Below are positions 22,784-32,396 of a stretch of DNA of 35,725 nucleotides, in pieces. Each line of letters opens with the position of its first letter. The first letter of the stretch is position 1. Location of the stretch: assembly GCA_021413675.1 (NCBI GenBank), contig JAIOQA010000562.1, positions 1-35,725 on the forward strand. Direction: 5' to 3'. A program made the translations under genes and the position numbers. The notes under the pieces are model-generated. The model saw only the letters and a list, made by a program, of their open reading frames with translations. It did no database searches and was not told the origin of the DNA. The stretch is from Deltaproteobacteria bacterium (GTDB lineage Bacteria; Myxococcota_A; Polyangia; Haliangiales; Haliangiaceae).

Positions 22784-23665
22784 ATGTCACCGGCGCTCGC
22801 CCTCCTGCGGACGCTCCGCCCGCAGCAGTGGGTGAAGAACCTGTTCGTGGTCGCGCCGCTGGTGTTCGCCAAGCACCTGTTCGACCGGCCGTACGCGATC
22901 CGCGCCGCGCTCGCGACGCTGGCGTTCTGCGCGCTGTCCGGCGCGGTCTACGCCTTCAACGACGTCCGCGACGTCGAGGGTGATCGCCTGCACCCGACCA
23001 AGAAGCACCGGCCGATCCCCGCCGGCGCGCTGGGCGAGCGGACCGCGCTGGTCTGGGCCGCGATCCTCGCGACCGCGGCGATCGGCGGCGCGGCGCTGCT
23101 CGACTGGCGGCTCGCGCTGGTGTGCGGCGGCTACCTGGTCCAGAACCTGGCCTACAGCCTGTGGCTCAAGCGGGTCGCGTTCATCGACGTGCTCCTGATC
23201 GCGGCCGGGTTCCTGCTGCGCGTGCAGGCCGGCGCCTACGCGATCGACGTCCCGGCGTCGCCGTACCTCCTGGCGTGCACCGGGCTACTCGCGACCTTCC
23301 TCGGCCTGGGCAAGCGCGCCCACGAGCTGGCGTGGGCGGCCAAGAGCGGCGGCGCGATCGGCGGCACCCGCGCCGCGCTCGCCGGATACCGCGTGCCGGT
23401 GGTGCGCGCGGCGATGCTGGTGCTCGCGGTCGCGACCTGCGCGACCTACGTGCTCTACACCCAGGACCACCACACGGTGGTGTCGTTCGGCACGCGCCAG
23501 CTGGTGTGGACCGCGCCGTTCGCGGTGGTCGGCATCGGGCGCTTCCTGATGCTCGCGCTGTGGCGCCCGCGCCAGGACAGCCCGACCGAGGCGATGCTGC
23601 GCGACCCGCTGTTCCTCGCCAACCTGGTGGCGTGGGCGACGCTGATCGTCGCGCTCGTGTACTGA
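22784..23665 (+). CDS. UbiA-family prenyltransferase, decaprenyl-phosphate phosphoribosyltransferase-like
   Basis: The 293-residue membrane protein starts at ATG 22784; GTG 22766 would add six residues. RTLRPQQWVKNLFVVAPLVFA and the first Asp-rich motif NDVRDVEGDRLHPTKKHRP (N59, D60, D63, D67) match the UbiA branch that includes the mycobacterial DPPR synthase, which joins PRPP to a polyprenyl phosphate. Later helices include VAFIDVLLIAAGFLLRV and LGLGKRAHEL. The TKKHRP segment separates it from quinone-type UbiA. By family it would make a prenyl-phosphoribose sugar donor for cell envelope glycans. It lies 58 bp before the IPP isomerase gene, so a polyprenyl-using enzyme stands next to the pathway that makes prenyl units. 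Confidence 0.88.
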   Translation: MSPALALLRTLRPQQWVKNLFVVAPLVFAKHLFDRPYAIRAALATLAFCALSGAVYAFNDVRDVEGDRLHPTKKHRPIPAGALGERTALVWAAILATAAIGGAALLDWRLALVCGGYLVQNLAYSLWLKRVAFIDVLLIAAGFLLRVQAGAYAIDVPASPYLLACTGLLATFLGLGKRAHELAWAAKSGGAIGGTRAALAGYRVPVVRAAMLVLAVATCATYVLYTQDHHTVVSFGTRQLVWTAPFAVVGIGRFLMLALWRPRQDSPTEAMLRDPLFLANLVAWATLIVALVY

Positions 23666-23707
23666 GCCGGGCTCTCCCGGGCGTCGACGAGGCACGCCGG
23701 GGGAACG

Positions 23708-23716
23708 TGCTACAAC
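23708..23716 (+). promoter_or_regulatory. Extended -10 box for the mevalonate operon, leaderless type
   Basis: TGCTACAAC ends 7 nt before ATG 23724 of the isomerase gene. TACAAC matches TATAAT at four positions and has the TGn extension. No Shine-Dalgarno is present. Confidence 0.45.
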
Positions 23717-23723
23717 GCGCGCC

Positions 23724-24806
23724 ATGGCCGACGAGCCCGCGATCGCGCGACGAAAAGCCGACCACCTCGAGGTCGCCGCGTCCGGCCAGGCCGAGTTCCA
23801 GCGGCCGACGCTCCTCGACGACGTCCACCTGGTGCACCAGGCGCTGCCCGAGCTCGCGGTCGACGCGATCGACCTCGGCACGATGCTGTGTGGTCACCGC
23901 CTCGCCGCGCCGCTGGTGATCACCGGCATGACCGGCGGCACCGCCGACGCCGGCGCGATCAACCGCGCGATCGCGATCGCGGCGGCCCGGGTCGGCGTGG
24001 CGTTCGGGCTGGGCTCGCAGCGCGCGATGGCCGAGCACGCCGAGCTCGAGGCCACGTTCCAGGTGAAGGACGTCGCGCCCGACGTCGTGCTGATCGGCAA
24101 CGTCGGCGTGGTCCAGGCGCAGGCCATGGGCGTGGCGGCGGTCGCCGAGCTCGCGCGCAAGGTGGGCGCCGATCTCATGGCGGTGCACCTGAACCCCGCG
24201 CAGGAGATGATCCAGGAGCGCGGCGATCGCGACTTCCGCGGCGCGATCGACACGATCGCGCGCGTGCAAGACGCGCTGGGCGTGCCGGTGATCGTGAAGG
24301 AGACCGGCTGCGGCATCTCGGCCGAGGCGGCGGCGCGGCTGCGCGCGATCGGGGTCGCGGCGGTCGACGTCGCGGGCGCCGGCGGCACCAGCTGGGTCGC
24401 GGTCGAGGCGACGCGCGCGGCGGCCGGCTCGGCGGCGCGCGACCTCGGCATGGAGCTCTGGGACTGGGGCATCCCGACCGCGGTGACCACCGCGATCTGC
24501 GCGGCCGCGGGCCTGACGGTGATCGCGTCGGGCGGCATCCGCTCGGGCCACGACATCGCGCGCGCGCTGGCGCTGGGCGCGACCTGCGGCGGCATGGCGG
24601 CGCCGGTCCTGCGCGCGTATCGCGCCGGCGGCAGCGACGGCGCGCGCGCGCTGCTCGAGCGCGTGGTCGGCGCGATCCGCACGGTGTGCCTGTTGACCGG
24701 CTCGGCGCGGGCGCGCGATCTCGCGAGCGCGCCGCGGCACCTCGGGCCGGAGCTGCGCGGCTGGCTCGCGTCGATCGGCGGCGGCACAGGAGCGGCGAAC
24801 CCGTGA
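23724..24806 (+). CDS. fni: Isopentenyl-diphosphate delta-isomerase, type 2 (FMN-dependent)
   Basis: The 360-residue cytoplasmic enzyme interconverts IPP and DMAPP using FMN and NADPH. Seen signatures are RRKADHLE near the start, VITGMTGG, FGLGSQRAM, IGNVGVVQAQ, HLNPAQEMIQ (Mg-binding region), VKETGCGIS, VAGAGGTSWV and IASGGIRSGHDIARALALGA (phosphate binding). Length is normal. Its TGA overlaps the GTG of the mevalonate kinase gene (GTGA). It is the first gene of a six-gene operon for IPP, DMAPP and squalene-type products. Confidence 0.97.
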   Translation: MADEPAIARRKADHLEVAASGQAEFQRPTLLDDVHLVHQALPELAVDAIDLGTMLCGHRLAAPLVITGMTGGTADAGAINRAIAIAAARVGVAFGLGSQRAMAEHAELEATFQVKDVAPDVVLIGNVGVVQAQAMGVAAVAELARKVGADLMAVHLNPAQEMIQERGDRDFRGAIDTIARVQDALGVPVIVKETGCGISAEAAARLRAIGVAAVDVAGAGGTSWVAVEATRAAAGSAARDLGMELWDWGIPTAVTTAICAAAGLTVIASGGIRSGHDIARALALGATCGGMAAPVLRAYRAGGSDGARALLERVVGAIRTVCLLTGSARARDLASAPRHLGPELRGWLASIGGGTGAANP

Positions 24807-25726
24807 GCGCGTGGCTGGGTCGCGGCAAGGTCATCCTGCTGGGCGAGCACGCGGTGGTCTACGGCCACGCGGCGCTGGCCGGCGCGCTCGATCGCGGCGT
24901 CACCTGCACGCTCGCGCCCGGGCCGCTGCGGCTGCGCGTGCCGGCGTGGCACCTCGATGTCGGCGCCGACGACGATCATCCAGTGGCGGCGGCGCTGCGC
25001 GCGGTCGCCGACGCGCTCGGCGCGCGGCCGGACGTGTCACTCGACGCGGTCGCGGCGCTGCCCGCCGCCGCGGGGCTCGGCTCCTCGGCGGCGATGGCGG
25101 TCGCGGTCACGCGCGCGCTGGCCGCGGCGCTGGATCGCCCGCTCGACGACGAGCAGGTCATCGCGATCGCGTCGGCCGCGGAGCGCTGCTTCCACGGCAA
25201 CCCGTCGGGCGTCGATGTCGCGCTCGCGACCTGCGGCGGCCTCGGGCTGTACCGCCGCGGCGCCGGCCTGCAGGCGATCCACGCCGACGACGGCGGCGCG
25301 CTGCGCGTGCCGCTGGCGATCGCGATCGATCGGACGCCGCGCTCGACCGCCGCGCTGGTCGCCAAGGTCGCGGCCGCGCGCGCGGCTGGCGCCGGCGCCG
25401 ACGATGATCTGCGCGCGCTGGGCCTTGCGGCCGAGCGCGGCGCGCGGCTGTGTGCGCGCCGCGATCTCGCCGGCCTCGGCGCCCTGTTCGACGACGCGCA
25501 TGCGCGGCTCGCGCGGCTCGGCGTGTCGACGCCGGCGCTCGATCGGCTGTGCGCGATCGCGCGGGACGCCGGCGCGACCGGCGCCACGCTCACCGGCGCG
25601 GGCGGCGGCGGCGCGGTCATCGCGATCGCGCCCGGCCGCGAGGACGCGATCGTCGCCGCGTGGCAGGCCCAGGGCGTGACCGCGTTCGCGTGCGCGGTCG
25701 GCCACGTGGTAGAGGAGGCCCGATGA
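24803..25726 (+). CDS. mvk: Mevalonate kinase (GHMP family)
   Basis: The 307-residue protein starts at GTG 24803 with VSAWLGRGKVILLGEHAVVYGH; the longer upstream open frame is only a shadow of fni. It phosphorylates mevalonate at O5 with ATP. GHMP motifs are GEHAVVYGH (motif 1), AAGLGSSAAMAVAV (ATP loop), HGNPSGVDVA with the catalytic Asp, and LTGAGGGGAVIA (motif 3). The HGNPSGVD segment is typical of mevalonate kinases and separates it from the phosphomevalonate kinase two genes downstream. Stop and next start overlap (ATGA). Confidence 0.95.
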   Translation: MSAWLGRGKVILLGEHAVVYGHAALAGALDRGVTCTLAPGPLRLRVPAWHLDVGADDDHPVAAALRAVADALGARPDVSLDAVAALPAAAGLGSSAAMAVAVTRALAAALDRPLDDEQVIAIASAAERCFHGNPSGVDVALATCGGLGLYRRGAGLQAIHADDGGALRVPLAIAIDRTPRSTAALVAKVAAARAAGAGADDDLRALGLAAERGARLCARRDLAGLGALFDDAHARLARLGVSTPALDRLCAIARDAGATGATLTGAGGGGAVIAIAPGREDAIVAAWQAQGVTAFACAVGHVVEEAR

Positions 25727-26715
25727 CCACGCCGACCTCGCACCCGGTCACCGCGCGCGCCCACGCCAACATCGCGCTGGTGAAGTACTGGGGCAAGCGC
25801 GACGCCGCCGACAACCTGCCGGCCGCTGGCAGCCTGTCGCTCACGCTCGACGCGCTGACCACGATCACGACCGTGCGCTTCGACGCCGCCCTCGCCGATG
25901 ACGCGATGGAGCTCGACGGCGCGCCCGCGTCAGCCGCGGTGCTCGCCAAGACCTCGCGCTGGCTCGACCTGGTGCGAGCCCAGGCCGCGATCAGCACGCG
26001 CGCCGCGATCACCACGCGCAACCACTTCCCGACCGCGTCGGGCCTGGCGTCGTCGGCGTCGGGGTTCGCGGCGCTGGCGCTCGCGGCCTCGCGCGCCGCC
26101 GGCCTCGCGCTCGCGCCGCGCGACCTGTCGATCCTCGCGCGCCAGGGCTCGGGCTCGGCGGCGCGGTCGATCTACGGCGGCTTCGCGCGCATGCACGCCG
26201 GCGACACCAGCGACGCGGCCTACGCGACCGCGATCGACGGCGACGCCTTCGCGGCGCGCGTGCGCATGGTCATCGCGGTGGTCGGCGGCGGCGCGCCCAA
26301 GCTGCACCTGTCGCGCGACGCGATGGAGCACTGCGCGAAGACCTCGCCGCTCTACGCCGGCTGGCTGGCGTGCGTGCCCGGCGATCTGCGCGCGGCCGAG
26401 GACGCGATCGCGCGCGCCGATCTGCCCGCGCTCGGCGAGATCACCGAGGCCAACGCGCTGGCGATGCACGCCGCCGCGATCGCCTCGCGGCCCGCGATCA
26501 TCTACTGGCAGCCGACGACGCTCGCGCTGTGCGCCGAGGTCCGCGCGCTGCGCGAGCGCGGCGTGCCGGCGTGGGCCACGATGGACGCCGGCCCGCACGT
26601 GAAGGTGCTGACCGAGGCGGCGAGCGCCGACGTCGTCGCCGGCGCGCTGCGCGCGATCCCCGGCGTGAGCGCGGTGTCGATCAGCGCCAGCGGTGGGCCC
26701 GCGGTGATCGAATGA
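25723..26715 (+). CDS. mvaD: Diphosphomevalonate decarboxylase
   Basis: The 330-residue GHMP-fold enzyme converts mevalonate 5-diphosphate to IPP with ATP. Start ATG 25723 overlaps the previous stop. Motifs are AHANIALVKYWGKRD, SLSLTLDALTT, NHFPTASGLASSASGFAALA, RQGSGSAARSIYGGF, KTSPLYAGWL and TMDAGPHVKVL. The NIALVKYWGKR and GSGSAARS segments are diagnostic. In the last motif His replaces the usual Asn of DAGPN, a mild change outside the catalytic Asp. Stop and next start overlap (ATGA). Confidence 0.97.
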   Translation: MTTPTSHPVTARAHANIALVKYWGKRDAADNLPAAGSLSLTLDALTTITTVRFDAALADDAMELDGAPASAAVLAKTSRWLDLVRAQAAISTRAAITTRNHFPTASGLASSASGFAALALAASRAAGLALAPRDLSILARQGSGSAARSIYGGFARMHAGDTSDAAYATAIDGDAFAARVRMVIAVVGGGAPKLHLSRDAMEHCAKTSPLYAGWLACVPGDLRAAEDAIARADLPALGEITEANALAMHAAAIASRPAIIYWQPTTLALCAEVRALRERGVPAWATMDAGPHVKVLTEAASADVVAGALRAIPGVSAVSISASGGPAVIE

Positions 26716-27656
26716 GCGCGGGCCCGATCGCGAGCGCGCCCGGCAAGCTGCACTTGACCGGCGAGTACGCGGTGCTGCACGGCGCGACCGCGGTGCTCAT
26801 CGCCGTCGATCGCCGCGTCGTCGCGCAGGCGACCGAGGCCGACCGCGGCCTGGCGCTGTCGCCGTTCCTGGTCGCGGTCGCCGACGAGCTGGCGCGGATC
26901 GGCCGCCCGCACGCCGCCGCCGCCGCGCGCCGCATCGCGGTCGACTCCAGCGCGCTCTACGATCGCGGCACCAAGCTCGGGCTCGGCTCGTCGGCGGCGA
27001 CCACGGTGGCGGCCGCCGCGTGCGCCCTCGCGCACGACGGCGACGCCGATCGCGACACGATCCACGCGATCGCCCGTGCGGCCCACGCCGCGGCCCAGGG
27101 CGCGCGCGGCGCCCGCGGCTCGGGCGCCGACATCGCGACCTCGACCTACGGCGGCGCGATCGCGTTCACCGGCGGCGCGGTCCGACCGTTGCACCTCCCC
27201 GACGGGCTCGCGCTCATCCCGTTCTGGACCGGCGTCGCCGCCGACACCGCGCCGCTGGTCGCCTCGATCGAGGCCGCGCGGGCCGCCCACGACGGCGTCG
27301 ATCGCGCGCTCGCCTCGATCGCCGCCGCCTCGGACGCCATGGTTGCGGCGTGTGACGCCGGTGACACCGCCGCGGCGATCGCGGCCCTGGACGCCGGCGC
27401 TGACGCGGTCGCAGCCCTCGGCACGGCGGCCGGAGCCGCGCTCATCCCCGATCCGGTGCTCCGCGCGCGCGCGGCCATGGCCCGCCTCGGCGGCGCTGCC
27501 AAGACCTGCGGCGCCGCCGGCGGCGACGTCGCGATCGCGGTGATCGCCCGCGCGCGTGTAACCGAGGCCCGGGCGGCGCTCGTCGAAGTCGAGTGCCCGC
27601 CCCTGCCGCTCGCGCTGGATCCTCGCGGCGTGGACATCACGCCCTCCGCCGAGTAG
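26712..27656 (+). CDS. Phosphomevalonate kinase (GHMP family)
   Basis: The 314-residue enzyme starts at ATG 26712 with SAPGKLHLTGEYAVLHGATA (motif 1 with GEYAVL). It converts mevalonate 5-phosphate to the diphosphate. Other signatures are KLGLGSSAATTVAA (ATP loop), GSGADIATSTYGGAI and KTCGAAGGDVAIAV (motif 3, here AAGGD where GAGGGD is usual). The GEYAVL start and GADIATSTYGG fit bacterial phosphomevalonate kinases rather than mevalonate kinases, and its position between mvaD and the HMG-CoA reductase agrees. It ends 13 nt before the next start. Confidence 0.9.
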   Translation: MSAGPIASAPGKLHLTGEYAVLHGATAVLIAVDRRVVAQATEADRGLALSPFLVAVADELARIGRPHAAAAARRIAVDSSALYDRGTKLGLGSSAATTVAAAACALAHDGDADRDTIHAIARAAHAAAQGARGARGSGADIATSTYGGAIAFTGGAVRPLHLPDGLALIPFWTGVAADTAPLVASIEAARAAHDGVDRALASIAAASDAMVAACDAGDTAAAIAALDAGADAVAALGTAAGAALIPDPVLRARAAMARLGGAAKTCGAAGGDVAIAVIARARVTEARAALVEVECPPLPLALDPRGVDITPSAE

Positions 27657-27669
27657 AACCGAACCGCTG

Positions 27670-28964
<1,295 letters not shown>

Positions 28965-28968
<4 letters not shown>

Positions 28969-29921
28969 TCCAACGCATCGGAACCCCGCGCGCCCCGGCC
29001 CTCGCGGTGCCGCTCCCGCCGACCCTCGAGCTCGACGCCTGCTACCGCTACTGCGAGGCGCTGTGCCGCGCGCGGCACCACAACTATCCGGTGGCGTCGT
29101 TCTTCGCGCGCTCGCTGCTCCGCAAGCACATCTGGGCGATCTTCGCGTTCGCCCGCGTCGCCGACGACTTCGCCGACGAGCCGGCCTACGCCGGCCGCCG
29201 CGCGCGCGAGCTCGACCGCTGGGAGGAGCAGCTCCACCAGGCGTACTTCGGCGCCGCGCCGACCCACCCGGTGTTCGTGGCGCTCGCCGACACGGTCAAG
29301 ACCTGCGCCCTGCCGATCACCGAGTTCACCGCGCTCCTGTCCGGCTTCCGGACCGATCTCGACGCCCACCGCTTCGCGACCTTCTCCGAGCTGCGCGCGT
29401 ACACCGCGCAGGCCGCCGAGCCGGTCGCGCGGCTCCTGCTCTACGTCGCGGGCTACCGCGCGCCCGAGCTCCACGCCTACGCCGAGGATCTCGCGACCGG
29501 CCTGGCGTTCGCGCGCCTGCTGCAGGACATGCCCGCGGACTGGGAGCGCGGCCGCATCTACGTCCCCGTCGAGGATCTGCGGCACTTCGGCGTGAGCGAG
29601 GCCGACATCGCGAGCCGCCGCGCCACGCCCGCGATCGGCGCCCTCGTCCGCTACGAGGTCGCGCGCACCCGCGCGCTGTTCGAGCGCGCGCGGCCGCTGG
29701 TCGATGTCATCGGCGCCGACCTCGCCGTCGAGCTCGCGCTCATGTGGCACGGCGGCATGCGGATCCTCGACAAGATCGCCGCCGCGGGGCCCAACCTGCT
29801 GGCCGATCGGCCACGGCTCGGCCGCGCCGACAAGGCGCTCGTGGTGACCCGGGCGGTCGCCTGGCGCGGCGAGACCCTCGGCCCGCGCGCCGTGGCGCTC
29901 CTGCGCCGGACGATCCAGTAA
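28965..29921 (+). CDS. hpnC: Squalene/phytoene synthase family, HpnC-like
   Basis: The 318-residue protein starts at GTG 28965. HHNYPVASFFARSLLRKHI and FAFARVADDFADE (Asp-rich motif 67-71) and the second motif LLQDMPADWERGRIYVP (Q187, D188, D192) are closer to HpnC than to CrtB. HpnC turns presqualene diphosphate into hydroxysqualene in the HpnCDE route to squalene. HpnD and HpnE are not in the window. As last gene of the mevalonate operon it commits the isoprenoids to squalene, hopanoid or sterol-type lipids. CrtB or a one-enzyme squalene synthase remain possible. Confidence 0.82.
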
Positions 29922-29944
29922 CGGCCAGCAACGGCCAGTAACGC
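29915..29944 (+). repeat. Three 10-bp tandem repeats across the hpnC stop
   Basis: The unit CCAGTAACGG occurs three times with one change in each of the last two copies, and the first copy contains the TAA stop. It is probably a slippage product. Two more in-frame TAA codons are not created. Confidence 0.55.
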
Positions 29945-29966
29945 GCGAGGACGCGAGCGTCCTCGC
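29945..29966. terminator. Hairpin between converging genes after the mevalonate operon
   Basis: GCGAGGAC pairs with GTCCTCGC over a 6-nt loop. There is no T-run. It sits between the stop of hpnC and the stop of the converging small gene and may help end both transcripts. Confidence 0.4.
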
Positions 29967-29972
29967 CAGGAC

Positions 29973-30236
29973 CTAGGCCAGCTCGACCCAGTGGCCCTTG
30001 TGCTTCGCGATCGTCTTGCCGAAAGACGCCGGGAAACACTTGAGCACGTAGTCGACGGCCTGCTGGATGAGCTCGCGATCGAGCTCCTCCGGAACCTCCA
30101 TGTTGCCGTCGTCCGGCGCCGGGCGGATGCCGAGCCGAACGATCTCGGTCAGCCGCAGCACGTGCAGGCGGTTCATGAAGAGGGCGTACGCGATGCCGAG
30201 GAAGAGCTCCTCGTGCGTTGGGTCCATCGTGGCCAT
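29973..30236 (-). CDS. Small protein of unknown function
   Basis: The protein has 87 residues from ATG 30236; GTG 30254 or the ATG three codons downstream are alternatives. It is mainly helical: EELFLGIAYALFMNRLHVLR, LTEIVRLGI, EELDRELIQQAVDYVLKCF, and ends KTIAKHKGHWVELA. It has no signal or membrane segment. Codon use agrees with its neighbours, and a promoter-like box precedes the start, so I regard it as a real gene. I do not recognise a family. It converges on hpnC and is followed upstream on the same strand by rarA. Confidence 0.6.
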   Translation of the reverse strand: MATMDPTHEELFLGIAYALFMNRLHVLRLTEIVRLGIRPAPDDGNMEVPEELDRELIQQAVDYVLKCFPASFGKTIAKHKGHWVELA

Positions 30237-30244
30237 CGGGGTGA

Positions 30245-30253
30245 CTAGTAACA
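30245..30253 (-). promoter_or_regulatory. Extended -10 box for the small gene, leaderless type
   Basis: TGTTACTAG on the minus strand lies 8 nt before ATG 30236. It repeats the spacing seen before other genes of the window. Confidence 0.35.
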
Positions 30254-30334
30254 CAAGAGGCCACCCCGACGGTACCGATTCGGCCCGCCGCCGCCCTGGC
30301 GATCCCGTGAGTTAGCCCGTGCGGGGCCGCGGGG

Positions 30335-31675
30335 TCAGCCCTTCTTGCGGCGCGCCGCGAGCTCGGCGAGGCGGGCCTTGAGCACGGCCTCGTGCCCCGA
30401 GTCGGTGGGCTGATAGATCGCCTGCCCGACCAGCTGCTCGGGCAGGTAGTCCTCGGGCACGTAGTGGCCCTCGAACTCGTGCGGGTACTTGTAGCCCTCG
30501 CCGTGGCCCGAGGCCTTCGCGAGCGCGGTCGGCGCGTTGCGCAGCTTCGCCGGCACCGGCAGCGGGCCGCGATCGCGGACCAGCTTGCGCGCCGCCGCGT
30601 AGGTCGTGAGCGCGGTGTTCGACTTGGGCGCGCACGCCAGGTAGATCGCGGCCTGGGTCAGCGGCAGCACGCCCTCGGGCAAGCCGACCAGCTCGAACGC
30701 GTGCAGCGCCGCGACCGCGACCCCGAGCGCCTGGGGATCGGCCACGCCGATGTCCTCCGACGCGAAGATGACCAGCCGCCGGATCACGAAGCGCGGATCC
30801 TCGCCGGCCTCGAGCATGCGCGTCATCCAGTAGACCGCGGCGTCCGGGTCCGAGCCGCGCAGGCTCTTGATGAGCGCCGACACGACGCCGTAGTGCTCGT
30901 CGCCGGCCTTGTCGTAGAGCAGCGTCTTCTGCTGCGCGGCCTCCTCGAGGTGCGCGAGCGTCAGGATCGCGTCCTCGGCGCCGGCGGCGTCGGCCTCGGC
31001 GCGCGCGAGCTGGGCCGCGACCTCGAGCGTGTTGAGCAGGCGGCGCGCGTCGCCGCCGCCGGCCGCGACCGCGCGATCGATGATCTCGTCGGTCGCGGTG
31101 ACCCGCAGGTCGCCGAGCCCGCGCGCGCGATCGGCGAGCGCGCGGCGCGCGAGCGTGGCCAGCGCCGCGTCGTCGAGCACCTCGAGCCGGACCACGCGGC
31201 ACCGCGACAGGAGCGCGGCGACCACGCCGAACGACGGGTTCTCGGTGGTCGCGCCGACCAGCACCAGCGTGCCGGCCTCGACGTGCGGCAGGAGCGCGTC
31301 CTGCTGTGCCTTCGAGAACCGGTGGATCTCGTCCAGGAACAGGAGCGTGCGCCGGCCGAACTGATCGCGGCGCGCCGCGGCCTCGGCGGCGGCCTCGCGG
31401 ACCTCCTTCACGCCCGCCGACACCGCTGACATCGCCACCCACTCGGCGCCGGCCGTCGCGCCAAACAGGCGCGCCAGCGTGGTCTTTCCGGTCCCAGGGG
31501 GGCCCCAGAGCAGGAGCGAGGGCAGCGCGCGGCCCGCCACGATCTGCGAAAGAAGCTTACCGGGCCCGAGCAGGTGCTCCTGGCCGACCAGCTCCGCCAG
31601 CGATTGCGGGCGCATGCGCTCCGCCAGGGGCTGTCCTACCCGCCGCGACTGCGCCGAACGCGAGAACAGGTCCAT
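30335..31675 (-). CDS. rarA: Replication-associated recombination protein A (AAA+ ATPase)
   Basis: The 446-residue AAA+ protein acts at stalled replication forks. MDLFSRSAQ start, PLAERMRPQSLAELVGQEHLLGPGK, Walker A GPPGTGKT (58-65), Walker B LLFLDEIHRF, GATTENPSF sensor 1 region, and the C-terminal block SALIKSLRGSDPDAAVYWM, ASEDIGVADPQAL, HEFEGHYVPEDYLPEQL are all diagnostic of RarA/MgsA. Start ATG 31675 is preferred to TTG 31702 because MDLFS is the usual beginning. A GATACA -10-like box lies within 25 nt upstream. The gene is complete and in no obvious operon. Confidence 0.97.
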   Translation of the reverse strand: MDLFSRSAQSRRVGQPLAERMRPQSLAELVGQEHLLGPGKLLSQIVAGRALPSLLLWGPPGTGKTTLARLFGATAGAEWVAMSAVSAGVKEVREAAAEAAARRDQFGRRTLLFLDEIHRFSKAQQDALLPHVEAGTLVLVGATTENPSFGVVAALLSRCRVVRLEVLDDAALATLARRALADRARGLGDLRVTATDEIIDRAVAAGGGDARRLLNTLEVAAQLARAEADAAGAEDAILTLAHLEEAAQQKTLLYDKAGDEHYGVVSALIKSLRGSDPDAAVYWMTRMLEAGEDPRFVIRRLVIFASEDIGVADPQALGVAVAALHAFELVGLPEGVLPLTQAAIYLACAPKSNTALTTYAAARKLVRDRGPLPVPAKLRNAPTALAKASGHGEGYKYPHEFEGHYVPEDYLPEQLVGQAIYQPTDSGHEAVLKARLAELAARRKKG

Positions 31676-31702
31676 CGGAACTTTCGCCGCCCGGTGTATC
31701 AA

Positions 31703-31774
31703 ACCCCGACACCGGGGTCATCTGGTGTGTCGGTCGGGTGCCACTCCCCAGCATCGCCTGGTGTGGCGGCACCC
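31703..31774. other. Hairpins in the rarA/PilZ divergent gap
   Basis: ACCCCG/CGGGGT with a 4-nt loop is at 31703-31718. A longer imperfect hairpin at 31736-31774 has outer arms GGGTGCC and GGCACCC. They lie in the 203-bp gap between the divergent genes and have no T-run. The purpose is unknown. Confidence 0.4.
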
Positions 31775-31850
31775 AATGTGGCAGGCCGCCGCAGACCCAC
31801 CGGTCACCGGTTTTCGAATGGTTAGGGTGACGGAGGGCCCGCGATCGACC

Positions 31851-31871
31851 TGGCACTCGCGTTGCTAAATC
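31851..31871 (+). promoter_or_regulatory. Promoter of the PilZ-like gene: sigma-54-like match overlapping an extended -10 box
   Basis: TGGCAC-N5-TTGCT (31851-31866) is a complete -24/-12 sigma-54 consensus. The same TTGCTAAATC also reads as an extended -10 (TGC-TAAATC, 31863-31871), 7 nt before ATG 31879, as at other genes here. Both readings place the transcript start within a few bases of the ATG. Confidence 0.5.
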
Positions 31872-31878
31872 AATCCGC

Positions 31879-32343
31879 ATGAGCGCACTCGACCAGGTCT
31901 TCCAGTACCGCACGTTGGTCGGCAAGTGCGAGACCGGCCAGGGCCTCGACTTCGACGAGATCGACGCGCTCATCGCCATCGAGGCCGCGTTCGCCGCGGG
32001 CCCCGATGACGCCCACCCCGACGGCCGGCGCTTCCGCCGCGAGCGGACCTCGATGCCCGGCCTGGTCCGCGGCGGCGACCTGAACGACATGGTCACGATC
32101 TCCGAGCTCGCGCCCGGCGGCGTGGTCCTGGCCGGCGCGCCGTATGTCGACCTCGGCATGGCGATCGAGATCGTGGTCGATCAGCCGCTGGTCTCCCGCT
32201 CGTACCGGTTCAAGGGCATCGTGCAGTGGACCCGCGACGACGGCGACGACTACTTCCTCGGCGTCGCGCTGGTCGGCACCCCGGTGCTCATCCACTACGG
32301 CGCGATCGGCCACGACGAGGTCGTCGAGCGCATCGCGGCCTGA
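31879..32343 (+). CDS. PilZ-domain-like protein, putative c-di-GMP reader
   Basis: The 154-residue protein has a helical N-terminus (LDQVFQYRTLVGKCE) and from about 52 a PilZ-like beta barrel: RRFRRERTSMPGLVRGGD, then VTISELAPGGVVLAGAP, which resembles the RxxxR and (D/N)xSxxG ligand motifs, and FKGIVQWTRDDGDDYFLGVALVG near the end. The second motif is degenerate (SELAPGG), so binding of c-di-GMP is uncertain. It is soluble. It lies 51 nt before the ferritin-like gene on the same strand. The cyclase at 12180 is a possible source of its ligand. Confidence 0.7.
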   Translation: MSALDQVFQYRTLVGKCETGQGLDFDEIDALIAIEAAFAAGPDDAHPDGRRFRRERTSMPGLVRGGDLNDMVTISELAPGGVVLAGAPYVDLGMAIEIVVDQPLVSRSYRFKGIVQWTRDDGDDYFLGVALVGTPVLIHYGAIGHDEVVERIAA

Positions 32344-32375
32344 CGGCGGCGCGCAGATCCAGTCACACAGTGCGG

Positions 32376-32396
32376 ATGGCCCGTCTACCGGGCCAT
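32376..32396 (+). promoter_or_regulatory. Hairpin that encloses the start codon of the ferritin-like gene
   Basis: ATGGCCCG (32376-32383) pairs perfectly with CGGGCCAT (32389-32396), 5-nt loop. The right arm contains the AT of ATG 32395. The stem would hide the start codon in RNA. Confidence 0.5.

Noticed and set aside
20605..22872. Long minus-strand open frame opposite dctM
   Set aside because: Composition is dominated by R, D, H and A without motifs, and the plus strand clearly codes for DctM.
23888..25726. 612-codon open frame as one fused protein
   Set aside because: Only the part from 24803 is mevalonate kinase; the earlier part is an out-of-frame shadow of fni.
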